Shown: positions 51,529 through 60,191 of the stretch, piece by piece
Layout of the letters: the number at the start of each line of letters is the position of its first letter
Position numbering within the stretch: the first letter of the stretch is position 1
Made by a program: the position numbers and the translations under genes
The notes under the pieces: generated by a model
The model's input: only the letters and a program-made list of their open reading frames with translations
Databases searched by the model: none
What the model was told of the DNA's origin: nothing
DNA from: Rossellomorea sp. y25
GTDB lineage: Bacteria; Bacillota; Bacilli; Bacillales; Bacillaceae_B
Length of the DNA: 64,000 bases
Direction of reading: 5' to 3'
Assembly (NCBI RefSeq): GCF_038049935.1
Contig: NZ_CP145886.1
Coordinates: 2,674,501 to 2,738,500 of the forward strand

Positions 51529-52404
51529 TTACTCCTCTGTCAACCGTTGATTCAGGATCCTGGATACCAACCCGTATTTCGGTGATAACATCCATACGAT
51601 GAAGAAAACAAGTCCTGCGGCCACTGCCATTGCACCGGAAATGGACACATCGAACATCTTAGCCCCGTAATATCCGATGATACTATCGAATACTCCAATC
51701 CCCCCGCTTAATAGCAGCATAACTTTATATCGATCAGTAAGTAAATATGCTGTCGCACCAGGGGCGATGAGCATTGCTACCACGAGAATCGCACCTACGC
51801 TATCAAATGCGGAAACAGTCGTAACGGATACCAGACCCATTAATATATAATGAACCCCAAGTACCGGGATGCCGATTGCCGCTGCCATACTTGGATCAAA
51901 AGAGGTTAATTTAAACTCTTTGAACAGCAGGAAAATGATGAGGATATCCAATAGCAGTACCGATCCCAGCATCACAACTGATTTAGGTAAGTCCCCAAGT
52001 ATCGGCAATGACAAGGTATTCCAAGGAACGAATGCAATTTCACCCATTAAGGCATGCTCCACATCCAAATGAACATTCTTAGCAAACAATGAAATGAGGA
52101 TGACCCCTAAAGCAAACAAGGAAGTAAACACTACACCTATTGCAGCATCTTCCTGGATCCCGTTGGAATTCAATAACTGAACCATAAAGGTAGTCAACAA
52201 TCCAGCCACTGCTGCACCGATCAACATATAAAACCCATTCATACTTTGGCTGACAATGAATGCCATTACCAATCCGAGGAGCACGGTATGACTGATTGCA
52301 TCTGCTAACATCGACATCTTTCTCAGGATTAAGAAACACCCGACGATGCCACAGGATAAACCTACTAAACTACCAGTCAGAAGAATCCATAATTCATAAC
52401 TCAT
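51529..52404 (-). CDS. mntD: Mn/Zn ABC transporter permease MntD
   Basis: Membrane permease of the manganese importer, 291 residues and eight or nine helices (ABC-3 family). Motifs: SLVGLSCGIVGCFLILRKMS, SDAISHT-like ADAISHTVLLGLV, and the GAIL region VGAILVVAMLIAPGATAYLL. It overlaps mntC by 11 bp. B. subtilis MntD is 295 residues. Confidence 0.96.
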   Translation of the reverse strand: MSYELWILLTGSLVGLSCGIVGCFLILRKMSMLADAISHTVLLGLVMAFIVSQSMNGFYMLIGAAVAGLLTTFMVQLLNSNGIQEDAAIGVVFTSLFALGVILISLFAKNVHLDVEHALMGEIAFVPWNTLSLPILGDLPKSVVMLGSVLLLDILIIFLLFKEFKLTSFDPSMAAAIGIPVLGVHYILMGLVSVTTVSAFDSVGAILVVAMLIAPGATAYLLTDRYKVMLLLSGGIGVFDSIIGYYGAKMFDVSISGAMAVAAGLVFFIVWMLSPKYGLVSRILNQRLTEE

Positions 52405-53692
52405 ATCCTTGCCCCCCTCTTCTGCTTGACATTTTTACGTTTAAGAAAGGATATTGCATATAAATATCGGACATTTTCATTTGCAGCTTTGTGAGTTGCT
52501 CTTTTGATAACGTCTCTTTTTCTTCCTTTTCAATCCACTGAATATCAAGTGAACCCAACTCACTGGGGTACATTTCTTTCAGTTCCATGATTTCATCAAC
52601 AAAGCTGAATTGCTCCGCTTTCATTAGCCCTGATTTTGTAATCGTCACTATTCCATCCTCTTGTTCCAGGTAACCTTTTTTCATTAAATGCTTCACTACC
52701 CGGTTAAATCTTAATTTAGAAATATTGCTTTGTTGAAATATTTGACTTACACGTTTCGTTTGTTTACCTGATTCATACATCTTCTTCAGTATGAATCGCA
52801 TAGCCAGTCGATCATCATTTTTCAACCTTTTCAAAATAACCGAGATTAATCCGCGCTTCGGAGAGAACAGCATGGATACGATAAAAATAACTGTAGCCGT
52901 CAATACAATAAAAGGGCCGGTCGATAACCCTTTACCAAGGGTACTGATCAGCGTTCCGACTGCCCCTGATAAGCCTCCCACAATACCAGAAATAAAGACC
53001 ATTGTCCTCAATGAATCCGTCCAGTATCTTGCTGATATGGCAGGAGTGATCAGCATAGCAGCCATCAGGATGACACCTACTGCTTGAATACCGATGACAA
53101 CCGTAATAACTAATAAGGAAACAAAAAGAAAATTCAAAAATCCTACAGGAAGCCCGATTCCCCTCGCGAATTGAGGATCAAAGGTACTCACCTTAAATTC
53201 TTTGAATAAAAGTGACGTAATAATAATTAAAGCTGCTGCCGTTAAGCCCATAAGCTGAACATCTCTCCCCACCAGGGAGGCTGCCTGCCCAAAGATGAAA
53301 TCATCCAAGCCGCTTTGGTTACCAGTGGGCATTTGAGCAACTTTTGTTAAAAGGACGATGCCTAATCCAAAGAATACAGACAATACTAAGCAAATAGCCG
53401 TGTCTTCCTTGATTCTCGTCGTATTCGTAATGAGTTGTATCGTGTAAGCAGCAAGGAGCCCCGTTGTAGCAGCACCAATCAATAGTACAAAGAAATTTTT
53501 CTCACCAATGAACATAAATGCAAAACAGATTCCCGGCAATGCTGCATGTGCGACCGCATCCCCAATTAAGCTTTGTTTCCTAAGTAGAGCAAAGCTGCCT
53601 AAAACTCCGCTTGCAATTCCCAGTAATAAGGTACTCAATAATACCCATTGTGTATTTCCGTCCGTTAAAATCGATTGCCATAAATGATTCAT
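52394..53692 (-). CDS. mntC: Mn ABC transporter permease MntC with C-terminal winged-helix-like tail
   Basis: 432-residue permease; the first 280 residues are an ABC-3 membrane domain (GDAVAHAALPGICFAF, VGVILMAAMLITPAISARYW). The remaining 145 residues look like a cytosolic winged-helix domain (ISKLRFNRVVKHLMKKGYLEQEDGIVTITKSGL), seen too in B. subtilis MntC, also about 435 residues. This tail may sense metal or bind the ATPase; unknown. ATG 53692, eight bases after AGAGG, is preferred to GTG 53701. Confidence 0.95.
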   Translation of the reverse strand: MNHLWQSILTDGNTQWVLLSTLLLGIASGVLGSFALLRKQSLIGDAVAHAALPGICFAFMFIGEKNFFVLLIGAATTGLLAAYTIQLITNTTRIKEDTAICLVLSVFFGLGIVLLTKVAQMPTGNQSGLDDFIFGQAASLVGRDVQLMGLTAAALIIITSLLFKEFKVSTFDPQFARGIGLPVGFLNFLFVSLLVITVVIGIQAVGVILMAAMLITPAISARYWTDSLRTMVFISGIVGGLSGAVGTLISTLGKGLSTGPFIVLTATVIFIVSMLFSPKRGLISVILKRLKNDDRLAMRFILKKMYESGKQTKRVSQIFQQSNISKLRFNRVVKHLMKKGYLEQEDGIVTITKSGLMKAEQFSFVDEIMELKEMYPSELGSLDIQWIEKEEKETLSKEQLTKLQMKMSDIYMQYPFLNVKMSSRRGGQGYEL

Positions 53693-53707
53693 CTTATTCA
53701 CCTCTTT

Positions 53708-54454
53708 CTATGGATGAATTAACATTTGATCCTTTTCCAGGAAAGATAATTTCCCTCCATAGGTTAGTTGTAAATTCTCTACGCTGAATACATCTTTCGT
53801 TGGACCGTATGCGATCGTTTTTCTATTCAGTAACAACGTCCAATCAAAGTACTCTGTAACAGTTTGTAAATCATGATGGACAACCAACACGGTCTTGCCT
53901 TGTTCCTTTAATTCGTTCAATAAAGATATGATCGCTTTTTCCGTTGCAGCGTCCACACCAACGAAAGGTTCATCCATGAAATAGACTTCCGCTTCCTGAG
54001 CCAATGCCCTGGCAAGAAAAACCCTTTGCTGCTGTCCCCCTGATAGCTGACTTATTTGTCTTGATGCAAATTGAGTCATACCTACTTTATCGAGACACTC
54101 CATTGCAAATTGAACATCTTTTTTTGATGGTCTCTTAAACCATCCTAAATGACCATATCTCCCCATTAATACGACATCCAGAGCATTTGTAGGGAAATCC
54201 CAATCGACAGATCCACGCTGAGGGACATATCCAACTAATTTGCTCTTAGGGGAATAAGCTTTTTCAAAGATTTTGATATCACCTGACGAGCGGGGAATCA
54301 AACCCAGAATGGCTTTAATTAATGTGGATTTTCCTGCACCATTAGGGCCGACTATTCCGATTAACCTCCCCTTCGGAACAGAAAACTCTACGTCCATTAA
54401 AACCGGTTTTCTATGATACGCAACGGTTAACCCCTTAATATCAACTGAATTCAT
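53708..54454 (-). CDS. mntB: Mn ABC transporter ATPase MntB
   Basis: ATP-binding subunit, 248 residues: Walker A GPNGAGKSTLIKA, Q-loop GYVPQRGSVDWDFP, signature LSGGQQQRVFLARAL, Walker B VYFMDEPFVGVD and switch His in VLVVHHDLQ. GSVDWDFP is typical of Mn/Zn importers. Lies 18 bp after mntA and 15 bp before mntC. Confidence 0.97.
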   Translation of the reverse strand: MNSVDIKGLTVAYHRKPVLMDVEFSVPKGRLIGIVGPNGAGKSTLIKAILGLIPRSSGDIKIFEKAYSPKSKLVGYVPQRGSVDWDFPTNALDVVLMGRYGHLGWFKRPSKKDVQFAMECLDKVGMTQFASRQISQLSGGQQQRVFLARALAQEAEVYFMDEPFVGVDAATEKAIISLLNELKEQGKTVLVVHHDLQTVTEYFDWTLLLNRKTIAYGPTKDVFSVENLQLTYGGKLSFLEKDQMLIHP

Positions 54455-54472
54455 GGTATCGCCTCCTTAGAC

Positions 54473-55408
54473 TTACTTTAGTCCCTCTACAATTGTATCA
54501 ACGTTATGCTTATACATACCGATGTACGTTCCTTCTTCTGTTCCTTCTTTCCCCATAGCATCTGAGAATAATTCCCCGCCTTTTTCGACTTCATGGCCTT
54601 TATCTTGTGCCCCTGCTATAACAGCGTTGATCGATTTTTCAGAGATACTTGATTCTACAAACACAGCTTTTATGTTTCTGTCTACCAATGTATTGACAAG
54701 AGACTGCACGTCTGCTAAACCATATTCAGCATCTGTACTCAGACCTTGTAATCCCATAACTTGAAGATCGTATTTTGCTCCGAAGTAATTAAATGCATCG
54801 TGAGCTGTTACAAGGACTCTTTGTTCTTCTGGAATCTTAGACATTTCTTCCGAAGCATATGCTTTCAGTTCATCTAATTCCGCAAAGTATTTTTCAGTAT
54901 TTCGAATGTAGTCTTCTTTGTTTTCAGGATCTTTCTCAATCAATCCGTCCCGCACTTGCTCCAATGCAATTTTCCATAAATCAATATCGAACCACACATG
55001 TGGGTCTGTCGCCGTATTATCTGCCTGATCTTTACGCAGTTTATCTTTAGGTATACTATCAGCGATTGCATAAGTCGGTTTTTCATTGTTCATTTTTTCG
55101 AAGATCTCAAGCATTTTCCCTTCTAAATGGAGACCGCTATAGAAAATAATATCTGCTTCCTGAAGCTTACCAATATCCGACTGTTTAGCTTTGTAAAGGT
55201 GAGGATCTACACCAGGTCCCATTAAACTTTGAACCTCTACATGCTCTCCTCCAATATTTTTAACCGCATCCCCTATTTGCCCTATTGTTGTCGTAACGAC
55301 TATTTTATCGTTTTTAGTCCCAGTGGTAGTTGCTCCACAGCCTGATAGGATAAGTCCTGCCGCTAAAATAATGATCATCCCGACAAGAGCCATTAATCTT
55401 ATTTTCAT
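54473..55408 (-). CDS. mntA: Mn-binding lipoprotein MntA
   Basis: Substrate-binding lipoprotein (family A-I/SBP_bac_9), 311 residues, lipobox LILSGCGATT. Metal ligands are expected in DPHLYKAKQ (His), DPHVWFDIDLW (His), VTAHDAFNYFG (His) with Glu in FVESSISEK and Asp near the C-terminus. It delivers Mn2+ to MntBCD. ATG 55408 after GAGGAGA. First gene of mntABCD, behind a promoter and MntR-like boxes. Confidence 0.97.
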   Translation of the reverse strand: MKIRLMALVGMIIILAAGLILSGCGATTTGTKNDKIVVTTTIGQIGDAVKNIGGEHVEVQSLMGPGVDPHLYKAKQSDIGKLQEADIIFYSGLHLEGKMLEIFEKMNNEKPTYAIADSIPKDKLRKDQADNTATDPHVWFDIDLWKIALEQVRDGLIEKDPENKEDYIRNTEKYFAELDELKAYASEEMSKIPEEQRVLVTAHDAFNYFGAKYDLQVMGLQGLSTDAEYGLADVQSLVNTLVDRNIKAVFVESSISEKSINAVIAGAQDKGHEVEKGGELFSDAMGKEGTEEGTYIGMYKHNVDTIVEGLK

Positions 55409-55470
55409 GTTTGATCTCCTCTCTACCCATATGTTTTTTGATATCTACTACATCTACCTTATTCAAGAAA

Positions 55471-55499
55471 CTTATATATGTTCACTTTTTTTTACACAA
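55471..55499 (-). promoter_or_regulatory. Possible sigma-A promoter of mntABCD
   Basis: TTGTGT (55494-55499) and TATAAG (55471-55476) are 17 bp apart on the minus strand. The nearest MntR-like box begins about 20 bp upstream of the -35 box. Confidence 0.5.
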
Positions 55500-55520
55500 G
55501 TAATTTCTTTTTTATAAGAC

Positions 55521-55580
55521 TACAAAAGTTTCCTTAGTGCAATAAAAGTTTCCTTAGTGCAAATTTTATTTCCTTACTCA
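55521..55580 (-). promoter_or_regulatory. Three tandem MntR-box-like elements, 20-bp period
   Basis: Plus-strand units AAGTTTCCTTAGTGCAA occur at 55526-55542 and 55546-55562; a weaker third, ATTTCCTTACTCAA, at 55569-55582. On the minus strand each reads TTGCACTAAGGAAACTT, close to the B. subtilis MntR box (TTTGCCTTAAGGAAACT). The 20-bp repeat length puts them on the same DNA face, suited to cooperative MntR dimers. Confidence 0.75.
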
Positions 55581-55638
55581 ATAATTGTCAATACATATTA
55601 ACCAAATTCTTTAATCACCCTAAAAATAGGAGGGAATG

Positions 55639-55667
55639 TTGACTCGAAAATCGTCATATTGTATAGT
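55639..55667 (+). promoter_or_regulatory. cspD promoter with long 5' leader
   Basis: TTGACT (55639-55644), 17 bp, TATAGT (55662-55667). RNA would start near 55674, leaving a leader of about 114 nt before the ATG, typical of cold-shock mRNAs which fold differently in the cold. Confidence 0.8.
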
Positions 55668-55787
55668 AAAGTCATCATTGAAGTGTACGATTTTTATGCT
55701 TATTTCCAACGTATGAGAGTCAATCATTTCGTGAAAAATATTTTTCAGAGGCACACACGTGCTTGAACGATTTAGGAGGATTCGAAA

Positions 55788-55988
55788 ATGCAAAATGGTA
55801 AAGTGAAATGGTTCAATAATGAAAAAGGATTTGGATTCATCGAAGTTGAAGGTGGAGACGATGTATTCGTTCACTTCTCAGCGATTCAAGGTGAAGGATT
55901 CAAATCATTAGAAGAAGGTCAAGAAGTTTCTTTTGACGTTGTTGAAGGAAATCGTGGACCTCAAGCAGCAAACGTAGTTAAATTATAA
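55788..55988 (+). CDS. cspD: Cold-shock protein CspD
   Basis: 66-residue single cold-shock domain, an RNA/ssDNA chaperone. RNP-1 KGFGFIEV and RNP-2 VFVHFSAI are intact; it starts [20 protein letters not shown]. Ribosome site TAGGAGG. By synteny (next to ypeQ, ypeP) it is CspD. Ends at a 21-bp hairpin. Confidence 0.97.
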   Translation: MQNGKVKWFNNEKGFGFIEVEGGDDVFVHFSAIQGEGFKSLEEGQEVSFDVVEGNRGPQAANVVKL

Positions 55989-56011
55989 TCGTTCGAACAA
56001 TATAGCATACC

Positions 56012-56055
56012 AAAGGGCAGCAATTCTTAGGTGAACCTAAGAATTGCTGCCCTTT
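56012..56055. terminator. Terminator shared by cspD and ypeQ
   Basis: A perfect 21-bp stem (starting AAAGGGCAGCAATTCTTAGG) with a 2-nt loop; flanking T run on the plus strand. Confidence 0.93.
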
Positions 56056-56060
56056 ATTTT

Positions 56061-56237
56061 TCAATTTAATTTTTGTCCGTAATTTCGAATTTGTTCTCCT
56101 ATGGTGCATTTTTCTATACAAAAACGATGAGCATAGGTTTTACCATACTCTTTACGAAAGTGCGCTTTAAGTAAGCAGTCGCTACAGTAGGTGTCTATGA
56201 GCTCATCCACTTTATCCACCACTTCTTTTCGATTCAT
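56061..56237 (-). CDS. ypeQ: YpeQ zinc-finger-like small protein
   Basis: 58-residue protein with four cysteines and His in the pattern YCSDCLLKAHFRKE...HRFCIEKCTIGEQI, presumably a zinc-binding knuckle (DUF2602 type). Same neighbourhood as B. subtilis ypeQ. Start ATG 56237 after AGGAGTGA; the upstream frame extension is not conserved. Function unknown. It is 72 bp behind ypeP and may be cotranscribed. Confidence 0.87.
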   Translation of the reverse strand: MNRKEVVDKVDELIDTYCSDCLLKAHFRKEYGKTYAHRFCIEKCTIGEQIRNYGQKLN

Positions 56238-56309
56238 GTGATCACTCCTAAGCTTGTTCAAGGACTTACAGTGTATTATTATTTATAGAGTATATAATAG
56301 GGAACGATA

Positions 56310-56966
56310 TTATTCTATTCGTTTGTTGCTGTGTACCTTTGTCCCTTGTAAGGCTTGATTGGCCAACTTATCCGCTTCTTTATTATCTTTTCTGTTCAGC
56401 ACGACCCAAGTGATTTTCAATCGAAGCTTTTTGATCAGGGCTTCAATACGATCGAGCCACCGACTCAAGCCCTCTTCATAACAAGGCCACTCCCCTTCCA
56501 ACTGTTTTATAACTACCTGGGAATCTCCATAAATCGTACAAGGTGCGCTTTTCACGCCGATTTCATCTAGTAATCCGAGGGCGATATGTAAGGCTGCGTA
56601 TTCAGCTTCATTATTATTTTCCATTTCCTCGAGAAGTTCATTTTTTCTAATTCTAAATGATTCCCCACCTTTATCGTAATAGATGACTATCCCTGCACCT
56701 GCAATGAGGGATTCCTTATCAAACCCACCGTCGAAATACACAACGATGTTTTCTGGTTCCTTTTCCAATTCCTGATTCAGTTTGATAAATTCCTTTCTTG
56801 ACCACGAATTCCCCATTTCATCTATGATTTCAAGTGCATGGACTCTACCGGTTTTCATCAAATCATCGATATGAATCAATGTTTCTTTTCTTGGAAAGTA
56901 GTTTGATTCAAACCATATATTTGACGCTGTTTTACTTACATATTTAAATTTAAGTTTCATTTCCAT
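56310..56966 (-). CDS. ypeP: YpeP: RNase H-like protein with N-terminal extension
   Basis: 218 residues; the first 80 form a YpeP-specific domain, then an RNase HI fold. Catalytic residues: Asp in VVYFDGGFDK, Glu in NNNEAEYAAL, Asp in IYGDSQVVIKQLEG, and Asp in RKDNKEADKLANQAL. It may degrade RNA in RNA-DNA hybrids or be non-catalytic; not shown for this family. ATG 56966, nine bases after AAGGAG, is used. A second RNase H-like gene lies at 57885. Confidence 0.87.
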   Translation of the reverse strand: MEMKLKFKYVSKTASNIWFESNYFPRKETLIHIDDLMKTGRVHALEIIDEMGNSWSRKEFIKLNQELEKEPENIVVYFDGGFDKESLIAGAGIVIYYDKGGESFRIRKNELLEEMENNNEAEYAALHIALGLLDEIGVKSAPCTIYGDSQVVIKQLEGEWPCYEEGLSRWLDRIEALIKKLRLKITWVVLNRKDNKEADKLANQALQGTKVHSNKRIE

Positions 56967-56994
56967 AATCATACGCTCCTTTTTTTTCATATGA

Positions 56995-57023
56995 TTGTTC
57001 ATTTCTGCGTTTATTTGTATAAT
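56995..57023 (+). promoter_or_regulatory. Predicted promoter of ypdP
   Basis: TTGTTC (56995-57000), 17 bp, TATAAT (57018-57023) on the plus strand, about 38 bp before the ribosome site region of ypdP. Confidence 0.65.
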
Positions 57024-57068
57024 GAGGACTATTGTTTCATTTACACATGTTCATTAGGAGGACTTTAT

Positions 57069-57746
57069 ATGTTTAATATATGGTTTGGATTAATCTTCGT
57101 TTTCATTACATTCTCTTTACTATTGATTATGTATAGAATGTTTGGACGAACCGGACTGTTTGTATGGATAGGGATATCCACGATACTCGCTAACTTACAG
57201 GTCGTTAAAACGATTGAAATTTTCGGTTTGACTGCTACTTTAGGGAATGCCATGTACGGAACGGCATTTTTAGTAACGGACATCCTTAACGAAAAATACG
57301 GAAAAAAAGAAGCCCAGAAAGCGGTGTGGCTAGGGTTCTTCACTTTAATTGTTATGACTATTATTATGCAACTCGTATTAGTATTTCAACCACATCCTGA
57401 AGATTTCGCACAGGAATCTCTCGCTACGATCTTTGGAATCATTCCAAGAATTGCTCTTGGAAGCTTAGTCGCTTACCTCGTGAGTCAATTAACAGACGTG
57501 TATATCTTTACGTATTTAAAGCGGAAGTTCCCTTCAGATTCACAGTTTTGGATTCGTAATAACGGAAGTACAATGGTGAGTCAGCTTCTGGATACTCTTG
57601 TATTCACAAGTATCGCTTTTCTGGGAGAATATCCGGTGGATGTCTGGTTTGAAATATTCATTACTACCTATCTCCTCAAATGGATCATATCCATTATTGA
57701 TACCCCATTTGGTTATTTGGCAAAACGATTTCCTAAAGATGTGTAA
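57069..57746 (+). CDS. ypdP: Queuosine precursor transporter (YhhQ/QPTR family)
   Basis: 225-residue membrane protein with six helices of the DUF165/YhhQ family, which takes up queuosine precursors (preQ0, preQ1 or queuine). Motifs: TATLGNAMYGTAFLVTDILN, KYGKKEAQKAVWLGF, LGSLVAYLVSQLTDVYIF and WIRNNGSTMVSQLLDTLVF. ATG 57069 follows AGGAGGA. No preQ1 riboswitch is visible before it. B. subtilis ypdP has the same place. Confidence 0.93.
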   Translation: MFNIWFGLIFVFITFSLLLIMYRMFGRTGLFVWIGISTILANLQVVKTIEIFGLTATLGNAMYGTAFLVTDILNEKYGKKEAQKAVWLGFFTLIVMTIIMQLVLVFQPHPEDFAQESLATIFGIIPRIALGSLVAYLVSQLTDVYIFTYLKRKFPSDSQFWIRNNGSTMVSQLLDTLVFTSIAFLGEYPVDVWFEIFITTYLLKWIISIIDTPFGYLAKRFPKDV

Positions 57747-57884
57747 TAGTAATTTGAATCCGGGTGTACTGGTTTTCCCCCGGCTATTTTATTGGAGGTA
57801 TGAATTAAGAATTCGTTCTCCCTACGGTCTCTTTTATATGCTACTATAATATTAATCTAAAGATGTACTTTGAGGTGAACGCAT

Positions 57885-58271
57885 ATGATCGAAGTGAATA
57901 TTGATGGAGCAAGCGCTGGTAACCCTGGGCCAAGCGGAGCCGGAATAGTTATTAAAAACAACGGGAAAGTGGAAAAACACTCCATCCCTTTAGGAGTCAT
58001 GGATAATCATGAAGCAGAATTCATTGCATGCAAGAAAGCTCTAGAGATCTGTTTAGAAAAACAGGCTGATACGGTGTGGCTGAAGAGTGATTCTCAAGCA
58101 GTCGTTCATGCGATTGAGAAAGAGTTTGTTCGGAATACTCAATATAAACAGTTGCTACATGATATATTGGGCATGACGAAGCAAATAGAGCTATTCTTCG
58201 TAAAGTGGATACCCAGTAAAGAAAATAAAGCTGCAGATGAGCTGGCCCGAAAAGCCATTCATCTGAACTAG
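57885..58271 (+). CDS. ypdQ: YpdQ RNase HI-like protein
   Basis: 128-residue minimal RNase HI fold. Active-site acids: Asp in VNIDGASAGNPGPSGAG, Glu in MDNHEAEFIA, Asp in LKSDSQAVVHAI and the final Asp in KENKAADELARKA. Cellular role unproven: B. subtilis YpdQ is thought to lack classic RNase H activity. ATG 57885 after GAGGTGA. It precedes a DMT transporter by 12 bp. Confidence 0.9.
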   Translation: MIEVNIDGASAGNPGPSGAGIVIKNNGKVEKHSIPLGVMDNHEAEFIACKKALEICLEKQADTVWLKSDSQAVVHAIEKEFVRNTQYKQLLHDILGMTKQIELFFVKWIPSKENKAADELARKAIHLN

Positions 58272-58283
58272 AGGAGGATTCGT

Positions 58284-59195
58284 TTGGCTCGGATTGCTGA
58301 TATCGCCTTGATCGGTGTTGCTTTTATATGGGGGTCTACCTTCGTGGTTGTTCAATCGGCCATTGAATTCCTTCCCCCATTCATGTTTAATGGGATTCGT
58401 TTTCTAATGGCCGCTATCCCTTTGACTATGGTCCTGTTTATCAAAAAAACTCCGCTTGTTAAGCGATCCATTTTGTACGGTATCATTTTAGGAGCTTTTT
58501 TGTTTATCGGATATGCCTTTCAAACTATGGGCCTGGTTTTCACAACCCCCTCTAAAGCCGGGTTTGTTACAGGGTTAAGTGTGGTGATTGTTCCACTCTT
58601 TTTATTTATCTTCTTTAAAAGATCTCCTTCTAAAGGAGCTATTACAGGATCTATCTTGGCCGCCATAGGGCTGTACCTGCTTATGGCTGGTCACTCCCAG
58701 GCATTTAACATTGGTGATGCCTACGTATTCATTTGTGCTTTTGGATTTGCCCTGCATATTATTTACACAGACTTTTTTACCCAAAAAGCCTCCCTTCTGC
58801 TTTTAACTACGGTGCAATTATGCACGGTGGGAATCCTCTCCATGGGGTGTGCATTTATGTTTGAAGACCCAAAGGTTTTACTGCTGAATGGCGTTTTGGG
58901 CAATAAGGAAGTGATCACCGCTTTACTGATTACTTCTTTATTAGCTACCTTATTGGCATTTATCACTCAAACCTATGCTCAAAGATATACGACGCCTTCA
59001 AGAGTGGCGATCATATTCACCTTGGAGCCTGTTTTTGCCGCCATCTGTTCCTATTTGTGGATCGGAGAACGATTGGGGTCCCTGGCTATTGCAGGAAGCG
59101 GATTGATCGTTATTGGGATGCTCTTTTCTGAGCTGCCAATCTTCGCATGGATGTTAAAAAAAATGAACAAAAATCATTCAGTTGAAGTGAAATAG
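58284..59195 (+). CDS. DMT superfamily (EamA) transporter
   Basis: Ten-helix drug/metabolite transporter of 303 residues with two EamA repeats: IGVAFIWGSTFVVVQ near the start and ALLITSLLATLLAFITQTYAQR, SRVAIIFTLEPVFAAICSYLWIGE in the second. Substrate unknown. TTG 58284 after GAGGAGG. Translationally close to ypdQ and probably in one transcript with it. Terminator follows. Confidence 0.92.
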   Translation: MARIADIALIGVAFIWGSTFVVVQSAIEFLPPFMFNGIRFLMAAIPLTMVLFIKKTPLVKRSILYGIILGAFLFIGYAFQTMGLVFTTPSKAGFVTGLSVVIVPLFLFIFFKRSPSKGAITGSILAAIGLYLLMAGHSQAFNIGDAYVFICAFGFALHIIYTDFFTQKASLLLLTTVQLCTVGILSMGCAFMFEDPKVLLLNGVLGNKEVITALLITSLLATLLAFITQTYAQRYTTPSRVAIIFTLEPVFAAICSYLWIGERLGSLAIAGSGLIVIGMLFSELPIFAWMLKKMNKNHSVEVK

Positions 59196-59228
59196 GAGGC
59201 CGATTGCCGGCTCTCCTATTTTTTTTAT
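59193..59228 (+). terminator. Terminator of the ypdQ-DMT unit
   Basis: ATAGGAGGCCG pairs with CGGCTCTCCTAT with small bulges and is followed by eight T residues. Confidence 0.88.
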
Positions 59229-59247
59229 GGGGTGAGTATTAGGAAAG

Positions 59248-59280
59248 ACCACCAAAAAGGAAACAATCCTTTTTGGTGGT
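59248..59280 (-). terminator. Terminator of the DUF6123-like gene
   Basis: ACCACCAAAAAGGA and TCCTTTTTGGTGGT form a perfect 14-bp stem with a 5-nt loop, downstream of the minus-strand stop. Confidence 0.88.
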
Positions 59281-59294
59281 CCCGTGTCTCTTTT

Positions 59295-59561
59295 CTATGC
59301 CAAGCCCTGTTTCTCCATCCACCTCAGTGCTTCTTTTCGGGATGCGATTTGTTGGGAATGGAGTCTCTCTAATATGGACATGTAAAAACTGCTATCGAAT
59401 TGCTTTTGGGCTTTTAATGTGATTTCAATGGCGCTATTGACCAATTCATCCGGGGCATCTGTATATTTTTTTCCGAAATAGATGAAGCCAATTGCGTCTT
59501 CCTGAAATTTGAAGCCTTTGTTTTCAAGATCTATGAGAAATTCTTCTGTTGTCTTTTTCAC
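59295..59561 (-). CDS. DUF6123-like small protein
   Basis: About 88 residues; the blocks KGFKFQEDAIGFIYFGKKY and DELVNSAIEITLKAQKQFD resemble what I recall as DUF6123 of Bacillaceae. Soluble, helical, unknown role. GTG 59561 with GAGGAG four bases upstream is used; a further GTG at 59573 is possible. It lies 22 bp after the PAP2-like gene, so the two are probably one transcript. Confidence 0.7.
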   Translation of the reverse strand: MKKTTEEFLIDLENKGFKFQEDAIGFIYFGKKYTDAPDELVNSAIEITLKAQKQFDSSFYMSILERLHSQQIASRKEALRWMEKQGLA

Positions 59562-59595
59562 GTTTCTCCTCACCTTATCGCCACTTTGTCATCTC

Positions 59596-60084
59596 TTATC
59601 TTACAGAAAATTTTTTCTTTTGCCTATCCTTTTTCGAAAACAGGAAGGCAATGTAGCCCATAAATGAGCCGAGTAACGCACCGCCAACGACTTCTTGAGG
59701 CTGATGTCCCAGCATTTCTTTCAGTCTTTTTGGCTTTTTCTCTTCGAATTCCACCGTTTCTTTTTCATGAGCTTTTCTAACGAGCTCATCCAAACTGTTT
59801 ACTTTAAGTGTCAGTTCACCTGTTTGTCGTCGAATTCCTTGGGCATCGTACATCACGATGAGACCAAAGATAAATGAAAGAGCAAAATCAATGGTTCTGA
59901 CTCCCCTCTTTAAGGCAATGAATGTTGTTAAAGAGGAAACCCCTGCACTATGGGAACTTGGCATTCCCCCTGTCTGGAAAAATAGCTCAGGTTTCCATTC
60001 CTTCTTCTTCAAAAAATGCAGAGGAATCTTCAGCCCCTGTGCGAGGGCTATACTAATAAGCGCTGTTACTATCCCTTTATTCAC
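59596..60084 (-). CDS. Divergent PAP2-family membrane protein (YuiD-like)
   Basis: 162-residue membrane protein of the divergent PAP2 (DUF212) family, like YuiD (158 residues). Signature TGGMPSSHSAGVSSLTTFIAL and IVMYDAQGIRRQTGE. Family phosphatase activity is presumed, with lipid or other phosphates; not certain. GTG 60084 after GGGAGG. Start of the unit with the DUF6123-like gene. Confidence 0.9.
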   Translation of the reverse strand: MNKGIVTALISIALAQGLKIPLHFLKKKEWKPELFFQTGGMPSSHSAGVSSLTTFIALKRGVRTIDFALSFIFGLIVMYDAQGIRRQTGELTLKVNSLDELVRKAHEKETVEFEEKKPKRLKEMLGHQPQEVVGGALLGSFMGYIAFLFSKKDRQKKKFSVR

Positions 60085-60191
60085 CCTTACACCTCCCTGT
60101 CTCTAGTTTGTCCTAAAATTCTCTACACATGGGATATTTGTAATGAACATAGCCAAAATAATAATGACCACATTAAAGGAGGGGTTTTGAC

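Noticed and set aside
55521..55580. Direct repeats of 20 bp resembling a mini CRISPR array
   Set aside because: No spacers, no cas genes; the repeated core equals the MntR-binding consensus upstream of mntABCD.
57003..57068. Possible preQ1 riboswitch before the queuosine transporter
   Set aside because: The leader is too short and lacks the C-rich and A-rich pairing elements; a plain promoter explains it.
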